Of a DNA stretch of 64,000 bases, positions 10,412 to 21,073 are shown piece by piece; the stretch's first letter is position 1; every line of letters starts with the position of its first letter. Both the position numbers and the translations under genes were made by a program. The DNA comes from Plantago ovata (Eukaryota > Streptophyta > Magnoliopsida > Lamiales > Plantaginaceae), in the NCBI GenBank assembly GCA_028274465.1, contig CM051455.1, positions 116,969,547 to 117,033,546 on the forward strand, given 5' to 3'. Below the pieces are notes generated by a model that saw only the letters and a program-made list of their open reading frames with translations, was not told where the DNA came from and searched no databases.

Positions 10412-12031
10412 ATGACGTCCATGAGGGCTCGCATGACCCCACAATTCTCGCAAGTTAGGAGAGGATCATCTATATACCTGGAAGACGAGTTAAGGGAGTA
10501 TGAGGTGACGAAATATACCGAGGTTCGAAGATGGAGTGGGGATGAATTCGTTGAGTTTCATCAGATCCTATGAGGAGGAAATAGCAAAAGTTCCAGCAAA
10601 GGAGTTTACTGAGGAGCAATTGTGCAGGGAATTATTTTCTTTTGCCCTTGGATATGAGCCAAGGCGTTGGATGGCAAGGTTAGCACCGGGATCGCTGAAA
10701 ACTTGGGGCCAAGTAGTAGAGGAGTTCTTGGCGCGATTTATGGCTTACCATGTGACGATTGCCTTACGAGATAAGATTGAAAACTTCAAGCAAGGAGAAG
10801 ATGAGCGGTTTTGTGACACCTACGATCGGTTTAAGCGGTATAAGCGAGAGTGCCCCCATTACTGTTTCGATGATGGGGAGTTGATTTGGCATTTTCTTGG
10901 TGGGTTACGCGATGACGTTAGGCTTAGAGTAGATGGGTTGTGCGGAGGGTTGGAAGATTGCACGGTTGAAGAGGCAGAAAAGGTCTTCCGTAATTACGCC
11001 AGAGGATCCGCACATTTAGAGAGACTAACACAACGTCACATCGCCAGTGAGAGGCTAGATCAAAGTGGAACCGAAAGATTATCTGAGGAGTTCCGAGAAG
11101 ATGAAGATGATATCAGTGAGGAGGATGAACTTGCAATCTATGCAGGAATTAAAGCCACTGAGAGTATATTTGAGATCGCACATTCAAGACAAGTTGAACA
11201 GAACCTCCGTATAGCACAAGTTTTTGAAGGGTAGCAGTAACTAAGCAATTAATAGAGGAAGTCAGTTTGTTAGAGTGTGAAAAGGTCGAAAAATTCAACA
11301 CACAAGTGCCCGGAGACGAAAATCCAAGGGACGCCTCACTGGACGTGAGGGGCGGTCCGCCTGGTGTGGGGGGCGGTGCGCCCCCCACGTCCAGAAAGTG
11401 CGGGGACCCCCTGCCACTCCCAGGCGCACCGCTGGGAGTGGGGGGCGGTCCGCCGCGTACGGACAGTGGGGAAGGATCCCCACTGCCCACCCCGGGCGGT
11501 CCGCCGGGCGTGGGAGGCGGTCCGCCGCGGACCGCCAGGGAGCTGGACAACCCCAGCTCCCCGAATTCGCTCGTCGCCGACATTCTTCATGCTACGGAGC
11601 CCGTTCCAGCGGTTACTACTGAGGCTACTGAGTTCGAGGAAGTGAATCTACTTCTCCGAGGTGGAAAAGACGATACACCTCAAACACCTAAAGGAGGCGT
11701 CGTCAATAATGAGGAAAAGGGGGACACACCCAATCTTACGGAGGTACTTCATAAGTCCTCCAACCCTTATGTGCCCCTGAAACCTCATATGCCATTCCAT
11801 GGTAGGATCAAGCTGGCCAAGCAAGATACACAGGAGTCGCCACTATACAAGCACCTCGCTGAGTTCGAAGTTAATGTTCCACTATTGGTGGAATCTTTAG
11901 CGGATATTCCTGCGAAGCAAAACCGTCCATTCCCGATGGTGAGATCGATGAAGCTTCCTAGGTCTCTTTGCTACACCGGACCAAGAGAATGGCGCCCACC
12001 GTGGGGAGATACTCTTGAATCGCCAGCTTGA
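10412..12031 (+). pseudogene. Gag-like protein of the gag-only Gypsy element, with two frame breaks
   Basis: The first ATG after the leader is at 10412 (frame 2). The frame changes at about 10536-10560, again at about 11220, and the last part ends at the TGA at 12029-12031. The central frame (10560-11230) has the retrotransposon gag core: LCRELFSFALGYEPRRWM, TWGQVVEEFLARFM, ERFCDTYDRFKRYKRECPHY and LIWHFLGGLRDD. The last part includes a Gly/Pro-rich segment encoded by GC-rich hairpins (11334-11561). It is followed by MPFHGRIK...LYKHLAEFEVNVPLLVESL, which resembles the stretch before the protease in Athila-like polyproteins. The chain stops there, with no protease motif. Confidence 0.7.
11334..11561. 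repeat. Chain of GC-rich hairpins inside gag
   Basis: Successive inverted repeats: CCTCAC/GTGAGG (11334-11350), GTGGGGGGCG/CGCCCCCCAC (11366-11388), CCACTCCCA/TGGGAGTGG (11414-11441), CAGTGGGG/CCCCACTG (11464-11485), CCCAC/GTGGG with inner CCCGG/CCGGG (11486-11514), and GGGAGCTGG/CCAGCTCCC (11538-11561). The words GGCGGTCCGCC and GGCGCACCG recur between or within them. It is translated as a GGPPGVGGG-type low-complexity segment. Confidence 0.8.
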
Positions 12032-13377
12032 AGTTTTACACATGTCATTCTGGTACTCAGCCGACAGAGGCCAAACATTCGGTAACATCTAGTATCACTT
12101 TGTATTCCTCATTTTCTTTTGCTAGGGACTAACTTGAGCTTCATGTGGGGGGGTGTTATGTGAACTTTGATGTTAGTTGTGTCTGGCTTATTGGTGTTGA
12201 GTATTGTATCTTGCATTTTGTTTGCACGTTTACCGCTTTCTTAGGATTTAGTTTGCATTCATTCTCGTATAGTTTTGCATGATTTTTGTGTGGAGTTTAT
12301 TGCCAAATTTTTTGAAATTTTTTATTGTATAGACTAAGTGTTTATGACCGTTGCCCATGCATTGCATCTCTATGGAATAGTTTGAAATTTGTCTCTCTTG
12401 GCTTGTCATATTTGTATGTGCACTAGTTAAACTTGGTAGTCTCGACATCACTATGTGGTGTTTTCTCTACTGCGGTTCGCAAAGGCCTTATAAAATGTTG
12501 TATGTTAGAGTCTTTGGTTGTATTCCCGTGTAATTATGTACGTAAGAGGCAACAAGTATTCACCTTGCTTATTGAGATTTCTAAATGGCTAGGAAGGAGG
12601 TAGAGTGAGGTGTGTGATCCTTTGTTTGAAACCTATTCTAACGAATAGGTTTGGGGACGGGGTTACTATCATTATGACTTGTTCTTCGTCTTTGTGAGTC
12701 AAGTTGAGTTCGCTTTATTTTTTCTTGCGAGTTTGTGCTCCAACCTATTCTTTCGAATAGGTTTGGGGAGGTCGTAGTGTCGTTGTTATTTACTTTCATT
12801 GTACTTTCTTTGTGCTACTGCTGGCTATATACAAAAAAAAAAAAAAAAAAAAAAAAGAAAAAAAGAAGGAAAAAGAATAAGACCAAAAAAAAAAAAAAAG
12901 CAAAACAAGGGTCCAAGCAAGCCAAAAGCAGTTTTAGCAAAGTGTTGCGTTATTTTTTCAGCTTTTGTACTAGTTCGTAATCGAGTTGTATATTCTATCT
13001 TTTGTTTCGTGTCTTATGTTCTAGACCACCCTCGTCCTGCCATTCAGGAAGTGGTGAATAGTCTTTGCTTTGAGAGTTGGGTAGAATAGGGGAGGGTTGT
13101 CTATTAGGGAACCCTCATTCGTTTGATGAGAGTCAGTATTGGTTCGACCTCTCTTGAGGGAAAGTCTCAACTTGGTGAACAGTACTAAGCCCGTAGTTTC
13201 ATAGGCACGGGGCAACCATTTGTATTCTAACATGTTTCATTGTGTCGTCATTGACCAGGTCCAGGTAGAGAATGTTACGAGAGACTCTCTTGTTTAACAA
13301 AGTGCATATGTGAATATGTATAGATTCAATCGAGACATTTTTCAACCTACTTCCATGTTATGATTTGTATGGTCTTT
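12032..13377 (+). other. Noncoding internal tail of the gag-only element
   Basis: No supported ORF. It holds two similar hairpins (12629-12652 and 12742-12763), an A-rich tract (12832-12899), and T-rich sequence. It is cut at 13377 by CACTA-2 and resumes at 16449. Confidence 0.6.
12629..12763. repeat. Two copies of a short hairpin
   Basis: Arms AAACCTATTC/GAATAGGTTT with loop TAAC at 12629-12652. Arms AACCTATTC/GAATAGGTT with loop TTTC at 12742-12763. Both are followed by GGGGA and G-rich sequence. Confidence 0.8.
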
Positions 13378-13399
13378 CACTACAAAAATTTTCTTGTTT

Positions 13400-13790
13400 A
13401 GTGACGGATTTATCCGTCACTAAGTAGCACCGATTCGTCACTAACCGCCAAGTGCCGGATTAGTGACGGATAAGGGAAGCCGTCACTATATTGAGCGTCA
13501 CTAAGACACAGTGACGAATAAGATAATTCGTCACTAATTAGTGACTGATTAGTGACGGATAAAAGGTTGACCATGCATTCTAAAAAAAGATTAAAAAATA
13601 AATTTTAGTGACGGATAAATCTTATCCGTCACTGAAGTTGTTGACTGGAGTCAACAACTTCAGTGACGGATAAGAGTCAACAACTTCAGTGACGGATAAG
13701 ATTTATCCGTCACTCATTTAGTTGACTCGAGTCAACAACTTCAATGATGGATAAGATTTATCCGTCACTAAAAATTTAATTTTTAAATTT
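13400..13790. repeat. Subterminal repeats of CACTA-2, left side
   Basis: Direct and inverted TAGTGACGGAT copies. A local inverted repeat is built from GTTGACTGGAGTCAAC with ACTTCAGTGACGGATAAG on both sides (13640-13745). Confidence 0.85.
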
Positions 13791-14036
13791 TTTTATATTT
13801 TTTTCCTATATATATTAATTAACAAGATGCTAATATGGGAACCCGAAAATGATAAATTATAAAGAAAACTCGATAATGGTTCGAAAACCGCAAAATTATA
13901 ACATCCCTAATAAGTTAGGAGTTTATATGTGTCCATAAGATAGAAATAACAAATAACATCCATAACAAAGTACATAGAAAATAAAAGGCAGAAAGCCAAT
14001 GTATCAAAGTACGTCTAAGGAGGAGTCTGAGACTTG

Positions 14037-14525
14037 TCACCCATCATAGGCATCAGCTTTGCCATCATTAATTTCACGCTGAGAAGCCAACTCTGCTTCC
14101 ATCAAAGCCTGCTTCTCCTCGAGTGCAGCGTTCTTGGCCTGAGTCTGAGCTAACTCTCCTCTTGAATCTTCTCCTGAAACTGCTGTGAGGCCGGCCTTTC
14201 GAGAGCTCTGGGAAGAAGTAGATGTGTATTCACCAACATTAGCGATTGTCCGACCCACACTACCCAAACCATAGATACTCCCCTTGTTGTTTGGAGGATT
14301 CAATTGTAGAAAGATATTGTTTTGCTCTTCAATTGTGAGATCCTGGTCGCCAATAATCACCTCCACTGCCTTCTGCAATAGTAAACTGCATAACATGAGT
14401 CACAATAATGTTGTTGATTAATTATAAAATACACATATGAACCTCCAAGTATGAACATACCGCTATGTCCTTGGCTTCATCATTCATCCACACGCCATTC
14501 TTGCACTTTGCCTCATAGTACAATT
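14037..14525 (-). pseudogene. CACTA accessory gene remnant (last two exons, Transposase_24-like)
   Basis: Exon-like blocks lie at 14525-14461 and 14372-14037 (complement), with GT-AG borders, the second ending in TGA. The reading aligns with the last two exons of the CACTA-1 gene: KNGVWMNDEAKDIA matches KDGQWLCDDATTIA, and GDQDLTIEEQNNIFLQ matches RDQDLTVEEMNAIFLE. A Ser-rich linker and a Glu/Ala coiled-coil end follow. I could not find the three upstream exons in 14526-16000, so the gene is truncated or too diverged to read. Confidence 0.7.
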
Positions 14526-16100
14526 CTGAATAACATAAACAACTAAATAAGACAAATATAGTACTCCTAAACCTCTCTTACCGGGAATGAACCCCAATTA
14601 ATTTAACTAATTTATATTCTTTTTTTATTTATACATAAAAGATAAAACCCCAAATTGACTCAATCCCAAAATTCCAAACAACTTCTCCTCCACAATCGTA
14701 TTCTCAATTGAGCTTAAACAGGCCGTGATATTCCTAAATATTTGAAACTAAAACACTATCCCCAGCTAAAAGTATGTATCCATTCATCCATAAGGGAACA
14801 AACCAATTGCTAACATTATAGCAAAGAATTTCTGTAACTTATAAAATAGCCGATATCAATGCATCTAAGAAAATTTTGGCCTCTAAATTTTGCTCAATCT
14901 CATGATGCAACAACATATTTGAACCAACTCGTATATGTAGTTCAGGGAAGTACTATAGCCCCTGGTGTATAAATAGCAAGGAAATATAAAAGGAATCATC
15001 AGACTGACTAATGTTAGGTTTATTTCACACTAAACGCAAACAGAATATCCAATGCATAGAACTGCTACTTGTAGTCTAAACTCTAAAGTGAGAAACTTCG
15101 AAGCTGCTGCTACTAGTATCATAAAATCACTCAATTGGGGATGAAGCTTCATAAGTTTATACAGATATTCTTGCAGCTCAACCGTGATTAGACAAATAGA
15201 AATGTAGGTCTTTTTTTTTAATATCAGTTAACCAGGGTAAGTCTCCAACTTAACCACTTGAAAATACTCTCATGGCTGGGTAAATTTAAGTCCATTGTCT
15301 CACAACTGATTACAAAACATGCAACTAAAAACAGGAAGTAACGAGTCCAAAGTTAACTACAACAACAGCAAAAGGTAAAAAGATCATCCAAATTCCAAAG
15401 CAACGATCATATCACGAAAAGCAACCTCCAGGAACATAAATAAAGCCTAGAAAACAAAAAATGAAACTAAATTAAATTTTAAAAATCGGAAAGCATCTGA
15501 TTAGTCAAAACCTAAAATAACTCAGACTACTTGCTCATACACCAAATTAACCCCCAAACAGAATCCATCTTTCGTCTCTAATCTAAGCTTGTACTAACAA
15601 TCTGAATTCAATTACACAAAGCGAAACATCACAATTAACACAACAAACCCTATAAACGAGAAGCCATATCTAAAATTGACCAAAACAAATACTAACAGAA
15701 CCAGAAATTTTGGGCAAGCGTAATGAATAGAGAAATGGGGATCGTACCTTTGCTGGCAACGGCAAAGAATATAGACGGATCGATGCCGGAAAGAATTGGA
15801 GAATTGGAAAAAATTCAAAATTGTTAAAGTTAGGGTTACATGTAATACCTTTGATTGCAGAAATATAAACGGAAGAATTCACGAATTGATTAGTCACCCA
15901 AATTCCATGTCGAACAAGCTTCGATTAGACACCTACATTGAACAAAATGGTTGAGTTTTGCTAGAGAATTGGAAAAGGGGAAAGAAGAAGAAAGGGAAGA
16001 GAAGAGAGAAAGCGAGTGATGGGAGTAAAGAAGAATGAAGATATGGAGTGGATTCTGATGTCCATATCGATCTCTTTTCTTTTTATTTTTTTTTATTTTT
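14526..16100 (-). other. CACTA-2 internal region without a readable gene
   Basis: AT-rich. Near 15830-16020 it has pyrimidine-rich leader-like sequence on the minus strand that may be the 5' UTR of the accessory gene. The short ORFs here show no recognisable domain. Confidence 0.4.
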
Positions 16101-16109
16101 TTTAATATT

Positions 16110-16430
16110 TAGTGACGGATCGGGACCGATCCGTCACTCTATTTAATTTATTTTTTCTTTTTTTTTTATTTTAGTAACGGATAATTTTATCCGTCACTAA
16201 AATTACTTTTTTTTTTCTCTTTATTAAAATCCTTGGTGAACTATTTAGTGACGGATAAGAGTATCCGTCACTATTTAGTGACAGATAAGCTTATCCGTCA
16301 CTAAATAGTGACGGATTAGTGACAAATTGAGCTTTTAGGTCTATTCGTCACTAATCCGTCACTGAATGTACCGATTCGTCACTAACTTAGTGACGGATAA
16401 AATCCGTCACTGAAGCCGTCACTATACAGG
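16110..16430. repeat. Subterminal repeats of CACTA-2, right side
   Basis: Multiple TAGTGACGGAT and ATCCGTCACTA copies running to the terminus at 16445. Confidence 0.85.
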
Positions 16431-16536
16431 AAAATTCTTGTAGTGTTTGTTCATAAGTACTTGGTAGATACAATCGATTATTTCTTCTTGTTTGGCATGA
16501 GACTCCTCTTTGTGTTGCATGTAGGTTGCATAGAGT

Positions 16537-16581
16537 CTAGCTAGTTGCTTGAGGACAAGCAAAGGTTCGGTGTGGGGAGTT
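16537..16581 (+). other. Stem-loop and polypurine tract before the 3' LTR
   Basis: GCTTGAGGACAAGC can fold with GCTTG/CAAGC arms, followed by GTGTGGGGAGTT (16570-16581) abutting the LTR. The same arrangement is common in gag-only and Athila-like plant elements. Confidence 0.65.
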
Positions 16582-17862
16582 TGATGACAGTGTTTTTTAC
16601 ACTATCATTCGAGTCTTTTTTCACCAATTTAGCTATCCTCTTGGATGCATTTTAGTGCATTTTGTTAGAATAGTGTCACGTTTCCATTTCTTTTCTTCTT
16701 TTCAGGTTTTAGGTGGAAATCGCGTTTTTGAATGTAATTCATGGCGAAACAATGATGTTTTGGTGCAACGAGATTACCCGTTGTGTGTCAAGGAGTACCG
16801 GGACGAGTTTCAAGGCCAAGAGATCAAGTTCGGAGCTCAAAACCGTGCAAGGGGCCGAATTCGAGGATCCAAAGGAGGAATTCCGCACGGGCCGCGTTCT
16901 GCCCGTGCGGGGCGCACCGCCGCTTACGGGACGGTGCGCCGCGGAGCTTTATACAGCTCTATATATATATATCACAAAATCTGCGATTTTACATATCTTT
17001 TTTCATATTTTTCCAGACATAAACCCTAAAGCTTGTTCTGGGGATATTTTCTCTTAGATTCTTTGTAACTTAGCGATTTTGGAGCTAGAGGAGAGATTTG
17101 GACACCGTTTAATCTCACCTTGCTAGATCTTTGTGAGTTTTAGCCATTCACCGGAGATTGACAACCTTTGGTGGTAACCTTGTATCTCACAATTCTGCTA
17201 TTTATCTTTCAATTAAACATGTTTTCTTTCATTATTGCTTCAATTATGATTGGTTATCGTGTTATTGATATGAGTAGCTAAGCATCTAGTTGGTGATAGT
17301 ATGTGAATTTGTAGCTAGGGTTCGTATTATGCATGATTGAGTTTCTGAGTCTTTTACTTGTTTAATTATCTTAATTCGATTCTTTGATCCAACTAAGCCA
17401 TATATCTTCGTAGAAAGGTGTTAGAAACACTAGGACAATTCAAGATCATCGATTCAATTATATATAATTTGCAAGTACTGCTTGATCTAAGATTGACAAC
17501 CTTAGCCAAGTATTAGTATAGATAGGAAGCTTTCAAAATACACGTCTGCAAACATGTCTTTAGTATTTGTAAATCGAATTACTTTTAAGACAGTACGTGT
17601 TGCACTTTCATACATAATTAGAACTTGATGCTTAGAACGAACATACTATCACCAGCTTTCTCCATATCTTGTTAAGTAAAGTTAGAGATAAATTTGTTTT
17701 CTGAATTTATATATAGTTATTTAGTTAAAGCTAGTTTAGTCCCTAGAGATCGACACTCGAGGTCATCTTACCTCTGCACTACGTGTTTTGTGTAGTTGTG
17801 AGTTGCCCTTTGGCTTAAAACAAATTTATTTGATTGTTCGAGTCTGACAATCTCATTCATCA
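16582..17862 (+). repeat. 3' LTR of the gag-only Gypsy element
   Basis: 1,281 bp, same ends as the 5' LTR. Its GC block (16886-16945) differs: CCGCACGGGC/GCCCGTGCGG is a perfect 10-bp pairing here, and GGCGCACCG/CGGTGCGCC is a 9-bp pairing absent from the 5' LTR. Confidence 0.9.
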
Positions 17863-18378
17863 GAGCGTGACCGCAAGAGGAGAAAGAGTGTGTCCCCGTT
17901 TTTCTCGTGTTGGTGGGAGAAGTTCGAACATAGAGTGAGGAATAGACTATTTTTCCACCGCGTTAAGGAAATCGGCGTTGGGTTGGATTATAGAAAAATT
18001 ATTTTAAAATGCTTACTCTATGTTGGTTCTTTCTCGGGGTTTCCCGCTTTGGATTTTTTACCACAACCTTGGTCTTGAGCGTGGCCTTGCTGAAGCCTTT
18101 GTTCTTGTTTTCTCTTCATAGAAGCCTTGTGTTGACTTGCTTGTTTGGCCCTTGGTGATTTCTTTGATAAGAACTTTTTTGCTTTGGATTGGTTGGTCGT
18201 CAAGTGGACAAGAGAACTCACTGGATGCTCTTCCATGCTCTACTTTTTTCTTTTTATTGATCCTTGTTTATGGTATAGCTTTGTTGTTGTATTCGGTTGT
18301 GGATGTTATTTTCTAGAGCATTCCTTATGCTCGAGCTTATTAATAAAAATTTAGCCGTTACAAAAAAGAAAGAAAGAA
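17863..18378 (+). other. LINE 3' UTR, second piece, with poly(A)-type tail
   Basis: It continues the LINE 3' UTR broken at 8961. It ends with TTAATAAAAATTTAGCCGTTAC and an A/G-rich tail (18360-18378). Short ORFs here have no domain. Confidence 0.6.
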
Positions 18379-19955
18379 GAAGAGTGAATGAGAAAGTATG
18401 AATAATGCTCTCCTAACCATCTACTTATATAGTAGTGAATAGACCCTAAAGAACATTCTATTAGACTCGTAAAAGGAATAAGTACTATGATTCTTATTGC
18501 ACAAGTAAACCTTTATGTCTAGGTTCATTTCCTAATTAAATCACAATTCAATTAGGAAAGTTTGCCTCTTAAGTTGGATTGGAGTAAGGAGTCAAATTCA
18601 TTCCTCCACCCATTCGGCCGCGCCACTTAAAGGAGGAGGTGGGTCCCACTTTTGGGACCCACACGCAAGTCTATGGAAACTCTAACTCTAATTAGATTTT
18701 GTCCATGTGCATATATTAATCTAATTAATATATCCTTTTTAATTCCAACCTCAATTATATTTCTAAAATATAATCTTTCATTGTATTTTTATAAATACAA
18801 TTAATTCAATTAATATTCTCATAATATTAATTGTGTCATAACTAATTATAATTAATCTAATTAATGATATTCCCATTCCTATAGTCATGCAGATAAGCTG
18901 GTTCACCACATAGTGTGACCCATAGGGCCTCAGTGTATTAAGCTAGTACCTCTACTAGGCATTATGGAATTCCTAGACAATCCCATTTGCAATATTAATA
19001 CATGAGGACGTTTGAGAGTAATCTCAAAGCTACCTTTTGTTGTTGAAGCCTGTTGCACTCAATGCGGCGATGGTAAGGTTCTTTGATCTGACTGACTCGA
19101 ATGCATCTAGGATCAATGAAGTGTCTATCCCAATAACACATCCATGGCGCCTTCAGTGAGTTGCTTGGTTAATGCAATATATGTTATGACCATTCATAAA
19201 TATATCCATACGCTGGCCAGCGGTTTTACCAACACGACTATGAACGACTTGAGTAGTTCTCTCCAATGCTACACATGAGAGATGAATCCTCTCCATGATC
19301 ACTTATCATCCACATTTGTAATTTAGCCATAATTCCAGAAGGGCCGTATCTACCTCTTATTCAGGGCGTAAGCGTTGGATTCCAACCAAAGATTATGGGG
19401 CAACAAATGTGATGGTAAAGTCCTGAGAGTCAAAGGACGAATGGCATCACTTCGACAACTCCTGTTCCCATGGACACTTTAGTGTAGAATATACATCGAT
19501 GGGAGTATCCGGTGGGTACTTCCATTGTTCGGAATCCACCTTGAACAACTATGCACAGTTATGGGAACATCATGGACTCGCTCTAACGATTTATTCTGTG
19601 GTCGTGGGATCGACTCACACTTGCTCTAACAAGTATAACCTCCACGCATACTAGTCTCAATTGCCTCATTCATACCCCTACATCTGAGATGAGCTTCGAC
19701 TAGTGAGAATTTGGGATAGATGATAATTCACATAGTTCCCACTACTTACGTGATCAGTCATCTATCCACTGGGGACATGTTTGATATCTATACAGACCAA
19801 CCACATAAAGATATGACATGTTGTATGCCTGGTGTAATATATAAATACATATGTAAACATGAACATGAATAAACAAACATATAATATATTACGTTGACTG
19901 TGTAATAGTACATTTGTCCTTAATAAAGGTTGTCTCTAGGACATACATACTATCA
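18379..19955 (-). repeat. Partial Copia LTR, reverse orientation
   Basis: Read on the minus strand from 19955 it begins TGATAGTATGTATGTCCTAGAGACAA, the same start as the Copia LTRs at 43877 and 52930. It shares later landmarks: the palindrome GTGGGTCCCA...TGGGACCCAC (about 18640-18662), the segment around CACATAGTGTGACCCATAGGGCCTC (about 18906), and the end-region TATA-like motif. The last part of the LTR (about 450 bp) is missing where the LINE tail joins at 18378. It is probably a solo or broken LTR cut by the LINE insertion. Confidence 0.7.
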
Positions 19956-20779
19956 GCATGAACCTCAGCATGCTAGTTTTTGTTCTTTTACGAGGTCGCG
20001 CCTCGATGGAGTTATAAGGTTGTCATTATATACATGAGTTTTATGGTTGGTATCTGATATATTCAAGCTCGTACCATCATCTTATTTCACATTGAACATT
20101 GCAAGTTCTTTATTGTATTCCATTCTTGCAATTCATTTCATATTCGATATTCCCCTCTCATACCTTATTCACCCCTAACCAAGGATTTCCTAGAAAGGAA
20201 TGCTCAATCCAAAAAGAAGAAACGGGTGGGCTTAAACTTCCATCCTTTTTTCGACTAAGTCATTAAAGATTTACTCCTTTCCTTTGTTTTGTCCATATTT
20301 CCTCAGGTGCACTCTTTTAGGTGATTCACATTCTTTATAGGAGGAATTCAAGATAATTGTTTGATGCCCAACTTTATGGAGATCAATCTCATCTTTGATA
20401 ACATCGAGGATTGATGGGGCCCACATCCAGGTTAAAAGAATGTCATTCTATTCTGTTAAGCAGCATGACTTTTAAAATTATGGGTTTTTATTTTGGTTTG
20501 TTCCTGTAACTTTCCGCCAGAACTGAGATGGCTCTGGAGGAAGGTTGCAGGCGGGTGGCGTCGAGCTAGGGAGCAGGATGCTTCCTGGCGGGGCGTTACA
20601 GGTTAGGGGAATCATAGATAATTATGTCACTGGAGAATTCAAAATCAACTTCTTCGTCACTCAATCCTCCTACTTGACCATTTCCAACACGTACGTAACA
20701 ATTATTCATGAAATTCTCTTTTATTTTTCACATGCAGGTGATCCTTCACACTAACTGCTTTCCAACGCTAGATGTATGA
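19956..20779. other. Intergenic, nothing recognised
   Basis: Mixed sequence with no supported ORF or repeat. A GC-richer patch lies at 20520-20600. Confidence 0.4.
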
Positions 20780-21073
20780 TCATCTTAGATTAGTATCTCC
20801 CCTCCCGATAACATCATCAATGGAGTTATAATTGCCTGCCCTCGATAACTTTTGATTTTTCATAATGAAACTCAACCTTTGGAACTCATTCATCATGTAA
20901 CCATGTACTAAACACTGCTGGTACAACTTTCTAGTTATGAGTATGGTAGTAGCTTCATTCGCATTGAACATACCAGTTAGTGATACTCCCGTCAACCTTA
21001 CGCGGAAGACGAAGATAAACGAATGAATGCTTTCATGCATCTCCATGGGACGATTTAAAGGAGTGGAACACAC
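20780..21073 (-). pseudogene. Possible Helitron helicase-like domain scrap
   Basis: The minus-strand reading contains ITRKLYQQCLVHGYMMNEFQ followed by RLSFIMKNQKLSRAG and a GDTN end. This resembles the Helitron replication-initiator region with RLFQQ...E..RLSFIR.NQKK...GDT. It is a single 97-codon fragment, upstream frames (to about 21480) are broken, and no HUH (His-x-His) motif or Helitron end was located. Confidence 0.35.

Larger units (their letters stand above)
13378..16445 (-). mobile_element. CACTA DNA transposon 2 (non-autonomous), target duplication TTT
   Basis: Ends are CACTACAAAAATTTTCTTG and the complement of a near-identical sequence (two differences in 19 bp). The element is flanked by TTT at 13375-13377 and 16446-16448. 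Subterminal repeats of the word TAGTGACGGAT fill 13400-13790 and 16110-16430. Only remnants of an accessory gene are present, on the minus strand. It sits in the noncoding tail of the gag-only Gypsy element. Confidence 0.92.
8962..17862 (+). mobile_element. Gag-only (non-autonomous) Gypsy-type LTR retrotransposon, target duplication GAGCG
   Basis: Two LTRs (8962-10239 and 16582-17862) are flanked by GAGCG at 8957-8961 and 17863-17867. A primer site follows the 5' LTR and a G-rich tract precedes the 3' LTR. The internal part encodes a gag-like protein (10412-12031) and a long noncoding tail holding CACTA-2. No protease, RT or integrase is seen, so the layout resembles the gag-only class described in plants (TR-GAG type), dependent on enzymes from another Gypsy element. 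The gag and the primer type point to an Athila-like source. Confidence 0.88.
4036..18378 (+). mobile_element. LINE 3' part, interrupted by a CACTA and a gag-only Gypsy element
   Basis: LINE sequence is present at 4036-4162, 7979-8961 and 17863-18378. Removing each insertion with one copy of its target duplication (AAG and GAGCG) rejoins them. The first two pieces encode the end of a plant non-LTR reverse transcriptase polyprotein (zf-RVT region). The last piece is a 3' UTR ending in an AATAAAA-type signal and an A-rich tail after CCGTTAC (about 18340-18378), a common plant LINE terminus. The 5' part is replaced by, or lies left of, the SIRE-like LTR. Confidence 0.65.

Noticed and set aside
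11149-11645. Several overlapping Gly/Pro/Arg-rich ORFs on both strands
   Set aside because: GC-rich hairpins lack stop codons in every frame, so these are composition effects.
12735-13089. Lys-rich ORFs over an A-run
   Set aside because: Encoded by a poly-A/AAG tract in a noncoding retrotransposon tail.
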